Shown here: one piece after another, positions 1-9,255 of the stretch | How the letters are laid out: each line of letters begins with the position of its first letter | Numbering within the stretch: position 1 is the first letter of the stretch | Assembly (NCBI GenBank): GCA_017052515.1 | Contig: JAFHKR010000039.1 | Coordinates: forward strand, 930,001 to 994,000 | Direction of reading: 5' to 3' | Length of the DNA stretch: 64,000 nt | Source of the DNA: Fictibacillus nanhaiensis | GTDB lineage: Bacteria; Bacillota; Bacilli; Bacillales; Fictibacillaceae | Position numbers and translations under genes: made by a program | Notes under the pieces: generated by a model | Told to the model about the DNA's origin: nothing | The model's database searches: none | Seen by the model: only the letters and a program-made list of their open reading frames with translations

Positions 1-47
1 CATATCCTTCATTCTTTGAACAACTGAATGTCCTCTCATCATAAAGA

Positions 48-80
48 AAAACGTTCCCTGTTATTAAACGGGAACGTTTT
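48..80 (-). terminator. Intrinsic terminator of the CBS-domain gene
   Basis: A perfect inverted repeat (AAACGTTCCC with GGGAACGTTT) lies just past the minus-strand stop codon. T-rich sequence flanks both sides, so it may end transcription in both directions. Nothing callable precedes it in the first 47 bases. Confidence 0.8.
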
Positions 81-86
81 TTTGTA

Positions 87-737
87 TTATTGAACGCTTG
101 AAAAAGTTCGTAGATCTTCAATGTCTGCCACCTTGAACCCATTCGCTTCCACTCGGTGAACCAGTTCATCAATCTCTTCACGCGATACACTTTCATTGAA
201 AGTGATAACAACTCTGCGAAGAAATTGCTTACCCGCGTCTTGAGTGAAAACACCTTCAATATTGTATTCTTCATGGATTGCTGTAAATAGTTTTCTTAAC
301 GAACCTTTTCCCTCTGTAGTAGAAACGGTTAGAGAGTAGCCGCCCTTTTTTATACCATAAGAATCTTCTAGAATATCCATTACTTTTGAATGAGTAATGA
401 TTCCTAGGAAATTATGATCATCATCAACAACTGCCATAAACGGCAGGCGTCTGATCGTGAAAAGCACTTTGAAATAAGCCGTATTCTCATGAATAAATGC
501 GTCTTTCTCTTCTACAATTCTACTAACATGATCTTTAACTGAACCGACATTATCAATAATATAATCAGATGTAGTCTCTTTAAAAAGAAGCCCTACAAAT
601 TTTTGTTCGGATTCATCTAAAACGGGTATGCAGCGATACCCGGATTGAATAATGGTATATCGCGCTTCGCTGATTGACATGTTTTCTGTAACATACGTTA
701 CTTTAGATTTAGTTAGATAGTTGGATTTTACTTTCAT
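87..737 (-). CDS. cbpA: CBS-pair/ACT-like c-di-AMP-binding type protein (CbpA-like)
   Basis: The 216-residue product has two N-terminal CBS motifs (about residues 5-130) and a C-terminal ACT-like region (about 137-205). This is the architecture of Listeria CbpA, one of the cyclic-di-AMP-binding CBS proteins, and segments such as SGYRCIPVLDE and the final IEDLR resemble it. These proteins are cytosolic nucleotide sensors with no known enzymatic activity. I chose ATG at 737 because AAGGGTG sits just upstream; a GTG three codons earlier is possible. The gene is monocistronic, with its own terminator, and diverges from the ABC-F leader. The family call is an inference from architecture and remembered similarity; ligand binding cannot be seen in the sequence. 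Confidence 0.7.
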   Translation of the reverse strand: MKVKSNYLTKSKVTYVTENMSISEARYTIIQSGYRCIPVLDESEQKFVGLLFKETTSDYIIDNVGSVKDHVSRIVEEKDAFIHENTAYFKVLFTIRRLPFMAVVDDDHNFLGIITHSKVMDILEDSYGIKKGGYSLTVSTTEGKGSLRKLFTAIHEEYNIEGVFTQDAGKQFLRRVVITFNESVSREEIDELVHRVEANGFKVADIEDLRTFSSVQ

Positions 738-829
738 AGTACACACCCTTTTCAGAATAATATAAATATTTAAAACTATTTCGACAAAAAAAGCAAATAA
801 CCTTTCTTTTTATTTAACTTTATTCCTAA

Positions 830-858
830 TTGCATATTAAGTAATAATACCATATACT
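830..858 (+). promoter_or_regulatory. Sigma-A promoter of the ABC-F leader transcript
   Basis: TTGCAT and TATACT are separated by exactly 17 bases. Transcription would start near 865, before the leader ORF and well ahead of the hairpin at 1054-1087. Confidence 0.7.
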
Positions 859-901
859 ATTACTAGAATATTTTATAAATTCTTAAAAGGAGGTGTAAGG
901 C

Positions 902-1006
902 ATGCTTAAAGGTGTACAAATGTTTGACTGGTTGGTCGTTTTCCGTGCGATTACTTATGTATTTTCAAAAATTGGCGGAGTCTGTCCATTTTCAGTTAAA
1001 ACATGA
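902..1006 (+). CDS. 34-residue leader peptide upstream of the ABC-F gene
   Basis: A short ORF starts with ATG at 902 behind a near-perfect Shine-Dalgarno site (AGGAGGTG, 888-895, six-base spacing) and ends with TGA at 1004-1006. The peptide begins MLKGVQMFDW and ends GGVCPFSVKT. It lies between the promoter and an intrinsic terminator that precedes the ABC-F gene. Ribosome-protection ABC-F genes are often controlled by leader-ORF attenuation, in which drug-stalled ribosomes relieve termination. That role is inferred from position; I do not recognise the peptide. An unrelated small membrane or secreted peptide is the alternative. Confidence 0.65.
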   Translation: MLKGVQMFDWLVVFRAITYVFSKIGGVCPFSVKT

Positions 1007-1053
1007 AAGTACATCACAAAGTAACCTTACCCTATCCTTTTTTAATTGTTAGT

Positions 1054-1087
1054 AACCATGGGCAGGTATGTTGCTCATGGTTTTTTT
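1054..1087 (+). terminator. Attenuator hairpin in the ABC-F leader
   Basis: AACCATGGGCA pairs with TGCTCATGGTT (11 base pairs, one G-T wobble, seven-base loop) and is followed by a run of T. It lies 47 bases before the ABC-F start codon and after the leader ORF, so it would terminate transcripts unless an alternative structure forms. Confidence 0.75.
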
Positions 1088-1133
1088 GTATACAAAAAAG
1101 GACAGTGGCATTGGATTAAAAGGAGAAAATAAA

Positions 1134-2753
1134 ATGATTATATGCACTGTTCATCAAGTTAAGAAAATGTATGGCGGAAACGAGATTCTAAAAAACATAT
1201 CTTTTGAAATTCACGATCAAGACCGAGTAGGTATAGTCGGACAAAATGGTTCAGGGAAAACGACTCTGTTTAAGCTGCTAAGCGGGGTTGACCATCCGGA
1301 CTCAGGTTCTATAGCCATCAGGAAGGATGCAGAGATCGGATATTTGGAACAACTTCCTGAGCATTCAGAGAATATGAGTGTATATGACGTAGTTTCTGCA
1401 ACGTTTCAAGAAATCAAAGATATTGAAAGTGAAATTCAGAAGGTTAATACATTGTTAAGTGATCCACAGCAATCGCAACGATTAGAGAAAAATTTAAATC
1501 GGCTTTACAGGTTGCAAGAAGAATTTGAAGAGCTTGACGGTTATTCCATCGAGTCAAAGATAAATGGCGTTTTAGGTGGTTTAGGACTTACTCAACTATC
1601 TCATCAACGATTTATACAACTCAGTGGAGGGGAACAAACGAAGGTCGGTCTAGCTTGTTTATTACTAAAAGAACCTGAGCTACTACTTCTAGACGAACCT
1701 ACCAATCACCTTGACATTGAAACGATGAATTGGCTAGAAAGCTATCTTCAAAAATATAAAGGTTCTGTTATTATTATTAGCCATGATCGTTATTTTTTAG
1801 ATAAAGTGACGTCAAAGACTATTGATATAGAAGATGGTGAATGCACCTTTTATCATCAAAGTTATTCAGGTTTTCTAAAAGAAAAAGAAAATAACCTATT
1901 ATTAGAATTTGAGAAGTATGAAGAACAGCAAAAGAAGATAAAAAAGATTAAAGAATCAATCAAACAACTAAGAGACTGGGGTGCTCGTTCAGGAAATGAA
2001 AAGTTCTTCAAAAGAGCGAGGAACATGGAAAAAGCACTTCATCGAATACAGAGTATGAAACGCCCTAAACTGGAACGAAAAAAAGCGGCATTTGAATTCT
2101 CAGTAAACAAGAGAAGCGGGCAGGACGTTGCAGTGATAAAAGGGCTTAGTAAATCAATCGAAGGTCGTTCAATATTAAGTAATCTTGAACTACAGATTCG
2201 ATATGGTGAGAAGCTAGCTCTCGTCGGTAAAAACGGTTCAGGAAAAACAACGTTGCTACAGACCCTACAAACTCTGGACCACAACAGCGGTACGATAAAC
2301 CTTGGACCATCTGTTTCTATTGGTTATCTTTCTCAAAAGGGACTTACTTCTGAATCAAATCAAACAATACTTGATATTTTCAGAGATAAAGTCCCGATGG
2401 AAGAAGGAGAAGCTCGGCACCATCTAGCAAAGTTTTTGTTTTACGGTGCATCTGTTTATAAAAAAGGAAATGAACTAAGCGGAGGAGAACGAACACGACT
2501 GAGACTTGCACAGCTTGTATATGAAGGATTCAATTTCTTGATTTTGGATGAACCGACAAACCATTTGGACATTGATTCACGTGAAGCATTAGAACAAGCA
2601 CTTGAAGAGTTTAATGGAACGGTCCTATCAGTCTCACATGACCGCTATTTCATGAACAAACTATTTGAGCGTACCATTTGGTTAGAAGAGGGAAGCCTAG
2701 AGAGTTATAAAGGGAATTTTGATTATGCACTTGAAAAACGAATAAACAATTAA
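1134..2753 (+). CDS. ABC-F family ATPase, ribosome-protection type
   Basis: The 539-residue product has two ABC ATPase domains and no membrane segment. The first has Walker A GQNGSGKTT (residues 36-44), signature LSGGEQ and Walker B LLLLDEPTNHLD; the second has GKNGSGKTT, LSGGERTR and LILDEPTNHLD. Between them is a charged, lysine-rich linker (about residues 240-320), the part that reaches into the ribosome in antibiotic-resistance ABC-Fs. Both catalytic glutamates are present. ATG at 1134 is chosen because AAGGAG lies eight bases upstream; the longer frame back to 1068 runs through the attenuator hairpin. Leader ORF plus attenuator argues for an inducible resistance factor (VmlR/Vga/Lsa-like role) rather than a housekeeping ABC-F. 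The substrate drug cannot be predicted. Confidence 0.85.
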   Translation: MIICTVHQVKKMYGGNEILKNISFEIHDQDRVGIVGQNGSGKTTLFKLLSGVDHPDSGSIAIRKDAEIGYLEQLPEHSENMSVYDVVSATFQEIKDIESEIQKVNTLLSDPQQSQRLEKNLNRLYRLQEEFEELDGYSIESKINGVLGGLGLTQLSHQRFIQLSGGEQTKVGLACLLLKEPELLLLDEPTNHLDIETMNWLESYLQKYKGSVIIISHDRYFLDKVTSKTIDIEDGECTFYHQSYSGFLKEKENNLLLEFEKYEEQQKKIKKIKESIKQLRDWGARSGNEKFFKRARNMEKALHRIQSMKRPKLERKKAAFEFSVNKRSGQDVAVIKGLSKSIEGRSILSNLELQIRYGEKLALVGKNGSGKTTLLQTLQTLDHNSGTINLGPSVSIGYLSQKGLTSESNQTILDIFRDKVPMEEGEARHHLAKFLFYGASVYKKGNELSGGERTRLRLAQLVYEGFNFLILDEPTNHLDIDSREALEQALEEFNGTVLSVSHDRYFMNKLFERTIWLEEGSLESYKGNFDYALEKRINN

Positions 2754-2776
2754 ATTCAACTATCCAACTGAGAAAC

Positions 2777-2804
2777 AGGTTATTTTTAATAGCCTTTTTT
2801 TTTT
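2777..2804 (+). terminator. Intrinsic terminator of the ABC-F gene
   Basis: AGGTTATT pairs with AATAGCCT around a three-base loop and is followed by a run of ten T. Confidence 0.85.
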
Positions 2805-2829
2805 GGTAATAAATTGTGGTTTTCTATAC

Positions 2830-3010
2830 CGGTGGTTTTTACCCCAGGTTGTTCGATTTCTATAGTCGTGCGGTGAGCACCTGCTGCTTTACAGAGTCTC
2901 CACTTGTCTAGATAAATTAGCTAGCCAGGTGAGACACCAATAAGGGAAACGGACAAATGTGTCTCACTGCGTTCCACGTTGACATGGAACGAAAATCAAC
3001 TGCTTTTAAA
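2830..3010. repeat. Decayed copy of a Bacillaceae dispersed intergenic repeat
   Basis: This part of the gap between the ABC-F gene and yhfW holds no ORF but two dyads: GTGAGACAC (2929-2937) with GTGTCTCAC (2959-2967), and CGTTCCA (2970-2976) with TGGAACG (2985-2991). The order of pieces (gagtctcc, ccaggtgagacacc, gtctcactgcg, ggaacgaaaatcaac) matches, from memory, a roughly 150-base repeat common between Bacillus genes. It has no T-tract and no gene of its own. Identification as that family is an inference. Confidence 0.45.
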
Positions 3011-3103
3011 AGCTTTGAGCTATATGAAAATAGTCTATACTGATTGTTCTTTCGAAGTATTGGGAATAATGGTGAGAAAACGTTTCTAAACAGGAGGTAC
3101 CTT

Positions 3104-4645
3104 ATGAGTAAGTATGAAAATACTATGCCGCAGTTTCCAGAACCAATCTGGAGAACGCAATTAGAACTACCTACATATTCGGTTTTAAATAAAGATCATG
3201 AAACGGAGGTTGTAGTAGTAGGAGCAGGGATTAGCGGAATCACAACCGCTTATCTTCTAGCTAAAGAAGGAAAGAAAGTTACATTGATTGAGGCAGGGAA
3301 AGTGATCAATGGAACAACTGGTCATACAACGGCAAAGATTACTTCTCAACATGATGTCATCTATGATCACCTTATTTCACATATCGGATTAGATCGAGCA
3401 CGTCTATATTATGAATCAAATGAACACGCTAGGAAGTTTATAGAAAATCTTGTTAAACAAAATAATATTCATTGTAACTTTGAAAAACACGATGCCTATC
3501 TATTTGCAAACACCGAGGAAGGAATCAAAAAACTTAAAACAGAAGCAGGTGCTTATCAAAAGTTAGAGATTGATGGAGAACTAGTTGAAAAACTGCCTTT
3601 TAACATACCGCATAAAAAAGCACTTGTGATGAGAGATCAAGCGCATTTTCATCCTGTGAAATATTTAACCGCGTTATTACAAGAAATGGAGATACTAGGT
3701 GTTGCGGTCTACGAAAACACAACAGCAACAGATATTTTAGAAGAGAATGACAAAAAAGCTGTTGTGCAAACAAGTAACGGACACAAAATTACCGCTGACT
3801 TTGTTGCTTGTTGCACACATTTTCCCTTTTTTGACGGTCTAGGTTTTTATTTTACAAGGATGATGGCAGAGCGTTCATATGTTCTAGCCGTTAAAACACA
3901 AGATGCTTTTCCGAACGGGATGTATATGGGAGTTGATCAAACTTCATTCTCTTATCGTTCTATCTTACAGGACGGTGAAAAAATTGTATTACTCAGTGGA
4001 GAAAGTCATCAAACAGGACAGGGAATTCCTACACATCAGCACTATGAGGCATTATTAAAGGAAGCGAAAAAGTCATTAAAATTAGAAAGAATTCTTTATC
4101 GTTGGTCAGCACAAGATTTGATCACACTCGATAAAATACCATTCATAGGTAAGCTTACACATAAGCATGATCACATTTTGGTGGCTACAGGTTACAAGAA
4201 GTGGGGAATGACGACAGGAACACTTGCTGCATTAATCATTACAGATCTTATCCTAGGTAGAGAGAATGATTACGCTGAAGTCTACAAGCCACAAAGGTTT
4301 CAAGCTGATCCATCAGATATTAAACAGTTTATAAAGGAAAACGCAGACGTTGCAAAACATTTTGTTTCTGGTAAGTTAGACAAACCGTCAAAACACCCTA
4401 GAAGTCTAAACAAAGATGAAGGATGTGCGGTGACTGTCGATGGTGAGCGATGTGGTGCCTACCGAGATTCGAGTGGAGAGCTTCATATTGTTGATACGAC
4501 CTGTACACATCTCGGGTGTGAAACAGAATGGAATAGTGGCGATCGAACATGGGATTGTCCCTGCCACGGCTCACGCTTTTCATACGATGGTTCAGTCGTT
4601 GAAGGACCTGCCAAAAAACCGCTTAAACGTGTAGAGTTACAATAA
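3104..4645 (+). CDS. yhfW: FAD-dependent oxidoreductase with C-terminal Rieske domain (YhfW-like)
   Basis: The 513-residue product begins with a DadA/glycine-oxidase-type FAD domain whose dinucleotide motif VVVGAGISGITTAY is near residue 37. It ends with a Rieske [2Fe-2S] domain whose ligands are CTHLGC and CPCHG (about residues 466-487). The fused layout and length match B. subtilis YhfW (about 509 residues), whose substrate is not established. ATG at 3104 is chosen for the AGGAGGT site upstream; the extra 20 codons of the longer frame have no ribosome binding site. It is a single-gene unit with a strong terminator. Function as an amine or amino-acid oxidase with an internal electron-transfer centre is family-based inference. 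Confidence 0.85.
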   Translation: MSKYENTMPQFPEPIWRTQLELPTYSVLNKDHETEVVVVGAGISGITTAYLLAKEGKKVTLIEAGKVINGTTGHTTAKITSQHDVIYDHLISHIGLDRARLYYESNEHARKFIENLVKQNNIHCNFEKHDAYLFANTEEGIKKLKTEAGAYQKLEIDGELVEKLPFNIPHKKALVMRDQAHFHPVKYLTALLQEMEILGVAVYENTTATDILEENDKKAVVQTSNGHKITADFVACCTHFPFFDGLGFYFTRMMAERSYVLAVKTQDAFPNGMYMGVDQTSFSYRSILQDGEKIVLLSGESHQTGQGIPTHQHYEALLKEAKKSLKLERILYRWSAQDLITLDKIPFIGKLTHKHDHILVATGYKKWGMTTGTLAALIITDLILGRENDYAEVYKPQRFQADPSDIKQFIKENADVAKHFVSGKLDKPSKHPRSLNKDEGCAVTVDGERCGAYRDSSGELHIVDTTCTHLGCETEWNSGDRTWDCPCHGSRFSYDGSVVEGPAKKPLKRVELQ

Positions 4646-4656
4646 GACAATAGGAG

Positions 4657-4700
4657 AAGACTTATTAAAGTATGCGTTGCTTTAATAAGTCTTTTTTTAT
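4657..4700 (+). terminator. Intrinsic terminator of yhfW
   Basis: A 14-base-pair perfect stem (4657-4670 with 4680-4693) with a nine-base loop is followed by T residues. Confidence 0.9.
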
Positions 4701-4867
4701 GTATTTCAGATCGCAAAATTCGTATATAAAGTCAACATGATTCATATATTGCTTACAATTTGTATAAGTCTTTTATGAAATTTCAAAAAAATAACAAGTA
4801 AAAATAATGAAAATTTTATGAATTTAGTATAAAATAAAGTGCTTGAAAGCGAGAGGGGGAAATAAAT

Positions 4868-6607
4868 ATGAAGCTTTTGAGAGAGACGTTAAAGCATTTT
4901 AAGCCTTATTGGAGGGGGCTTCTTCTAGCTTTTATTTGTTCGTTAATCGGTGGTGCCTTTACCGTAATCCCACCTATTTTAGCAGGAAAGCTAGTTGATG
5001 AAATCCTGCCGAATCAAATGACAGATATGATAGGTTGGCTCGTTGCAGGTGTTCTGTTCTCCTTTTTATTTAAGGTGATATTTGAATCCTTACAAGAGTT
5101 TATTCAAATCCAGATCGGTTTAGATGTTATCACTGATATGCAAATGCGTGCATTTGGGAGGTTACATAAAACACCGATGTCCTTTTTTACGACTACACCT
5201 CGAGGAGATATGCTGTATCGACTTACACATGACGTAGAAGCTGTCCAAAATTTAAATAATACGGTGGTACCTCGATTCGTACAGCAAGTAGTAAGTGCGG
5301 TAGCAGCTTTTATTGCCGTATTTGCTCTATACTGGCCAGTCGCAATCGTTATGTTCTGTGTATTTGCTATCTATTTGTATCCATCCTTTAAACTTGGAAC
5401 CACTATGAGAAAAATGAGTGCGGTTCAGAGGGATATGCGTGCAGATATTTATCACCACCTTCAAGAAAGTATCGAATCAACGAGACTAGTTCGTACGTTT
5501 CAAACACAAGAAAGAGAAATACATACACAAGATACAAAGCTTACAGATTGGAAGAATTATTCCATACGTGCCGCTTTGATCGGAAAAGTAAACTGGCGTC
5601 TTGGTAATCTATTTAATATCGCTACACCAGGCGTAGTCATGCTTGTTGGAGGAATAGCAGTTTGGAATAATACAATTTCTGTCGGTACACTTGTTGCTTG
5701 TTTAGGGTTTATTCCTACGATGTTTTTTCCCATTCGTTCACTAGCTGAGAATGCATTGATCATACAACAGGCTATTCCTGCTCTTCAGAGAATCTATGAA
5801 TATTTTGATCTACCAAAAGAACATGAAGATGATCTGCCAAAGATGCAACCTGTTCGAGGGGATATTGATATTGATAATCTTTGGTTTCGTTATCCGGGCA
5901 ACGAAGAATATGTGTTAAAAGGCGTCTCATTGAATATGAAAGCTGGCCAACACATTGGTATCGTCGGTACTAGCGGAGGTGGAAAATCGACGCTCATCCA
6001 ATTGCTGCTTGGTCTTTATGAACCTGAAGCAGGCTCTATTGAAATCGACCAACAAAACTTGTTTGCGTATAATAGAAATTCTTTTCGTCAGCAGGTAGGA
6101 GTCGTTTCACAGGAAACGTTTCTTTTAAACAACACACTGCGAATGAACTTATTATATGGAAGAAAAGATGCAACTCAAGCCGATTTAGATGCAGCGTGTG
6201 ACGCCTCAGGGCTTACTGAATTTGTAGCTGCTTTACCAGAAGGCTATGAAACGATCGTTGGTGAGCGTGGACTTAAGCTTTCTGGTGGACAAAGACAACG
6301 TGTTGCACTTGCAAGAGCTATCCTTCGACACCCTGCACTATTAATCTTTGATGAAGCAACTTCTTCACTGGATGGGGAAACAGAAGAACGCGTTCAGTCC
6401 GCTCTTGAAGAACTCATACCAGGCAGAACGACGATCACGATCGCTCACCGGCTGATCACCGTGAGGGATGCAGATAAAATCGTACTCTTAGACAAGGGTG
6501 TTGTAGCCGAATCAGGTACGCACGAAGAACTTCTAGCAGAGCGAGGAAAATACTACGAGCTTTATATGGCGCAATACAGTGAGTTAGAAAAGGAGAGAGC
6601 GATATGA
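4868..6607 (+). CDS. ABC exporter half-transporter, subunit 1
   Basis: The 579-residue product has the type-1 exporter layout: six predicted membrane segments (about residues 15-310), then an ATPase domain. The ATPase has Walker A GTSGGGKST, signature LSGGQRQRVALARAI, Walker B LLIFDEATSSLD and the switch histidine in TIAHRL. All catalytic residues are intact. The stop overlaps the next gene's start by four bases (ATGA), so the two are translationally coupled and probably form a heterodimer. Sizes resemble B. subtilis YfiB/YfiC or other multidrug pairs. The substrate is unknown; drugs, lipids or peptides are possible. The ribosome binding site is AGAGGGGG. Confidence 0.85.
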   Translation: MKLLRETLKHFKPYWRGLLLAFICSLIGGAFTVIPPILAGKLVDEILPNQMTDMIGWLVAGVLFSFLFKVIFESLQEFIQIQIGLDVITDMQMRAFGRLHKTPMSFFTTTPRGDMLYRLTHDVEAVQNLNNTVVPRFVQQVVSAVAAFIAVFALYWPVAIVMFCVFAIYLYPSFKLGTTMRKMSAVQRDMRADIYHHLQESIESTRLVRTFQTQEREIHTQDTKLTDWKNYSIRAALIGKVNWRLGNLFNIATPGVVMLVGGIAVWNNTISVGTLVACLGFIPTMFFPIRSLAENALIIQQAIPALQRIYEYFDLPKEHEDDLPKMQPVRGDIDIDNLWFRYPGNEEYVLKGVSLNMKAGQHIGIVGTSGGGKSTLIQLLLGLYEPEAGSIEIDQQNLFAYNRNSFRQQVGVVSQETFLLNNTLRMNLLYGRKDATQADLDAACDASGLTEFVAALPEGYETIVGERGLKLSGGQRQRVALARAILRHPALLIFDEATSSLDGETEERVQSALEELIPGRTTITIAHRLITVRDADKIVLLDKGVVAESGTHEELLAERGKYYELYMAQYSELEKERAI

Positions 6608-8382
6608 GCCAGGCAGAATTGAAACAAAAAAATCGAGATGGCAGACGCGTTCTAGCCTTTTTAAAGCCACATAAAAAATGGGTGTTTGCTGACGCGTTTG
6701 TGATTGCCGTATCTCAAGTGTTCTCTGCTCTAATCCCGACACTTGCACTAGGTTGGCTCGTTGATTCCATTTTACCTGGTGAGTCCAATCAACTTCTATG
6801 GGGGTTGATGTGGCTATTAATCTTTGCTGCTGTGGCTGATTTAATCCTGATGGTTATCGATGAATATTTTTGTCATCAAGTCGCAAAGACCGTAACGAAC
6901 TGGCAAAAATTAAGACTCTTTAAACATCTGCAGAACTTACCGTTTTCCTTTTATCAAAACAACCAATCCGGTGAAATGATGGCTCGAGTTTCGGATGACC
7001 CAGATACACTTCATAACTTCCTAGCATGGGAAGGATCGACCTTTATGGCATCTGTACAAGGTGTTATTTTATACAGCATCGTCCTTCTTTGGATTCATCC
7101 CTATTTAATGATCACGAGTGTTGTGTTAGGGGTTATCTTTTATCTAACGTCAAACGCAGTCGGTCAACGGACACGTCAATCTTCAGCGAATGCGAGAAAA
7201 GAAGCTTCTCGTTATCTTGAGAGACTTCGAGAATCTGTAACCGGCATCCATCTTTCAAGGGTGTTAGGCGTTTCTGATGGTGAGGTTTCAAGTGTAGCCG
7301 AGATTAGAAAATCGTTCATAAAAGAATCTCGTCACGAATTAAAAGCTAGGATGCAATCCATTGTAGTGATTGGAAGCTACAACGGTCTTGCATTAGCTGT
7401 CGTTTATGGACTTAGCGCATACTTAATATGGAACGATAAACTAACAGCAGGTCAGATGCTAACTGCAGCAGGTCTTGTAGCTATCGCTGCAAATGAGATG
7501 CAACGAATGTTAAGAAATTGGCTTTCCGTAAGAAGAACCGGTCCGGCTTTAGATCGCTCAGAACTTTTACTTAGTCAAGATGTATCGTGTGCTGAAACCG
7601 AAAAAGGATTTATACCTAAAGAAGTTGAAGGAGAGATCGAATTTAGAGATGTTGCATTCGGTTATCCTGAAAAAGAAGATAAAGTTTTAAAAGGTTTATC
7701 ATTTTCAGTAAAGCCCGGAGAAGCAGTAGCACTTGTAGGACCAAGTGGATCTGGAAAATCAACGGTTGTAGATTTATTATTGCGACTGTATGAGCCTGAG
7801 AGTGGAGCAATCTTTATTGACGGAGAGAGCGTTTCAACGATAGATGCTGGGTGGCTTCGCTCACAAATTGCGATTGTTTCACAAGATGTACAGCTTCGAA
7901 ATGGTTCTTTAGCAGATAATCTACGAATCGCCAAACCTGAAGCGACAGATGATGAATTGATTTCTGCTCTTCAAGACAGCGGTCTTGGAGATTTCTTACT
8001 TACCCTTCCTGAAGGACTGGACACCCTTGTCGGTGAAAGAGGAAGTTTGTTATCTGGAGGACAGAAACAAAGGTTGTCATTAGCACGAGCTCTAGTAAAA
8101 GATGCAGCCATCTTAGTTCTTGATGAAGCAAGTTCTGCTTTAGATCCCATCACAGAAGTTCAAGTTAATGAAGCGATCAATAAAAGAAAATCAAAACAAA
8201 CGCTCATTATTATTTCGCATAGACTTTCAACTGTCTTGGCTGCTAATCGAGTGATTGTCATCGAGAACGGAGTCATGATTGAGGACGGAGTTCACGAGGA
8301 GTTGCTGAAGTCTGATAATGGTGTATACAGCAGGTTGTTTAAACGAGAAGCGGATATTGGTACACAGGCATTTAGTAGTTAG
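6604..8382 (+). CDS. ABC exporter half-transporter, subunit 2
   Basis: The 592-residue product has the same layout as the preceding gene: six membrane segments (about residues 20-320), then an ATPase with Walker A GPSGSGKST, LSGGQKQRLSLARAL and ILVLDEASSALD. Its Walker B glutamate is present, so neither half shows the degenerate site typical of some heterodimers. It starts inside the stop codon of subunit 1, which supports obligate pairing. No obvious terminator separates it from the TspO-like gene 98 bases on, so read-through is possible. The substrate is unknown. Confidence 0.85.
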   Translation: MSQAELKQKNRDGRRVLAFLKPHKKWVFADAFVIAVSQVFSALIPTLALGWLVDSILPGESNQLLWGLMWLLIFAAVADLILMVIDEYFCHQVAKTVTNWQKLRLFKHLQNLPFSFYQNNQSGEMMARVSDDPDTLHNFLAWEGSTFMASVQGVILYSIVLLWIHPYLMITSVVLGVIFYLTSNAVGQRTRQSSANARKEASRYLERLRESVTGIHLSRVLGVSDGEVSSVAEIRKSFIKESRHELKARMQSIVVIGSYNGLALAVVYGLSAYLIWNDKLTAGQMLTAAGLVAIAANEMQRMLRNWLSVRRTGPALDRSELLLSQDVSCAETEKGFIPKEVEGEIEFRDVAFGYPEKEDKVLKGLSFSVKPGEAVALVGPSGSGKSTVVDLLLRLYEPESGAIFIDGESVSTIDAGWLRSQIAIVSQDVQLRNGSLADNLRIAKPEATDDELISALQDSGLGDFLLTLPEGLDTLVGERGSLLSGGQKQRLSLARALVKDAAILVLDEASSALDPITEVQVNEAINKRKSKQTLIIISHRLSTVLAANRVIVIENGVMIEDGVHEELLKSDNGVYSRLFKREADIGTQAFSS

Positions 8383-8479
8383 ATTTGGTTAAGCCATTAA
8401 GCTTAAATTGCCTTTTCCTCATAATTCCACTCCAATTTGGGTATATATGAAACTATATATCCAAAGGAGGGAACTATTC

Positions 8480-9235
8480 ATGTCAGCAACATTTAGAGCT
8501 ATTTTAAACATTGTAGCACTTGCAGCAGTAATCTTTGTGAATTATCTTGCTAATGCATTACCACTGAATGGAAGGACAACAGGAGAATTATCAGCAAAAT
8601 ACAACGTGTTGATCACTCCAGCAGGTTATGTATTTTCCATATGGGGCCTCATCTATGTGCTGTTAACAATCTGGGTGATCATTCAAGTGCTGCCTAAGAA
8701 CAAAAATGAACCCGTGTATGGAAGTATTGGTCTGTGGTTTGTTTTGAACTGTATCTTAAATTGTACATGGATATTTGTTTGGCATAATGAACTTCTAGGT
8801 TTATCTTGGATCGTTATGATCGGCCTCTTATTGTCACTCATTATGATCTATACGAAAATACAAAATCAAGATAACAAGTCTTCGTTCATTCGACTCCCGT
8901 TCTCGGTATATCTAGGATGGATCAGTGTGGCGACAATCGTCAATACGGCTGTTGTTTTAAAATATAGCGGCTGGAATGGTTTTGGACTTTCATCAGTTAC
9001 TTGGACTGTGATCATGCTGATCGTCGGTACAGGATTAGCGATCTTTTTTACCTTATTAAACAAAGATATTATCTATCCACTTGTCTTTGTATGGGCGTAT
9101 GTAGGAATAGGGATTAGACATAAGGGAGAGATCGATGTTCTTAGCTATACGAGTTTTACGTTAGCTATTTTACTTTTGTTATTCATTATTTGGAAACTTG
9201 CTACAAAAAGAAACGGAGATGTAGCAATGAAATAA
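8480..9235 (+). CDS. TspO/MBR-related tryptophan-rich membrane protein
   Basis: The 251-residue, very hydrophobic product has seven or more predicted membrane segments. PAGYVFSIWGLIYVLL near residue 45 and FVLNCILNCTWIFVWH near residue 90 resemble the conserved W-rich segments of TspO/MBR proteins. Classical TspO has five segments and about 155 residues, so this belongs to the longer bacterial relatives of unknown function. ATG at 8480 is preferred for the AAAGGAGGG site upstream; 24 extra upstream codons are unsupported. It is followed 20 bases on by an orphan gene in the same direction. Confidence 0.65.
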   Translation: MSATFRAILNIVALAAVIFVNYLANALPLNGRTTGELSAKYNVLITPAGYVFSIWGLIYVLLTIWVIIQVLPKNKNEPVYGSIGLWFVLNCILNCTWIFVWHNELLGLSWIVMIGLLLSLIMIYTKIQNQDNKSSFIRLPFSVYLGWISVATIVNTAVVLKYSGWNGFGLSSVTWTVIMLIVGTGLAIFFTLLNKDIIYPLVFVWAYVGIGIRHKGEIDVLSYTSFTLAILLLLFIIWKLATKRNGDVAMK

Positions 9236-9255
9236 GATTTAGAGGAGAGTAAAGA

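Noticed and set aside
1068-1133. Longer N-terminus of the ABC-F protein starting at 1068
   Set aside because: It would be encoded by the right arm and T-tract of the attenuator hairpin, and only the ATG at 1134 has a ribosome binding site.
4398-4716. Several short ORFs overlapping the Rieske domain of yhfW
   Set aside because: All are shadows of the conserved yhfW frame, without ribosome binding sites.
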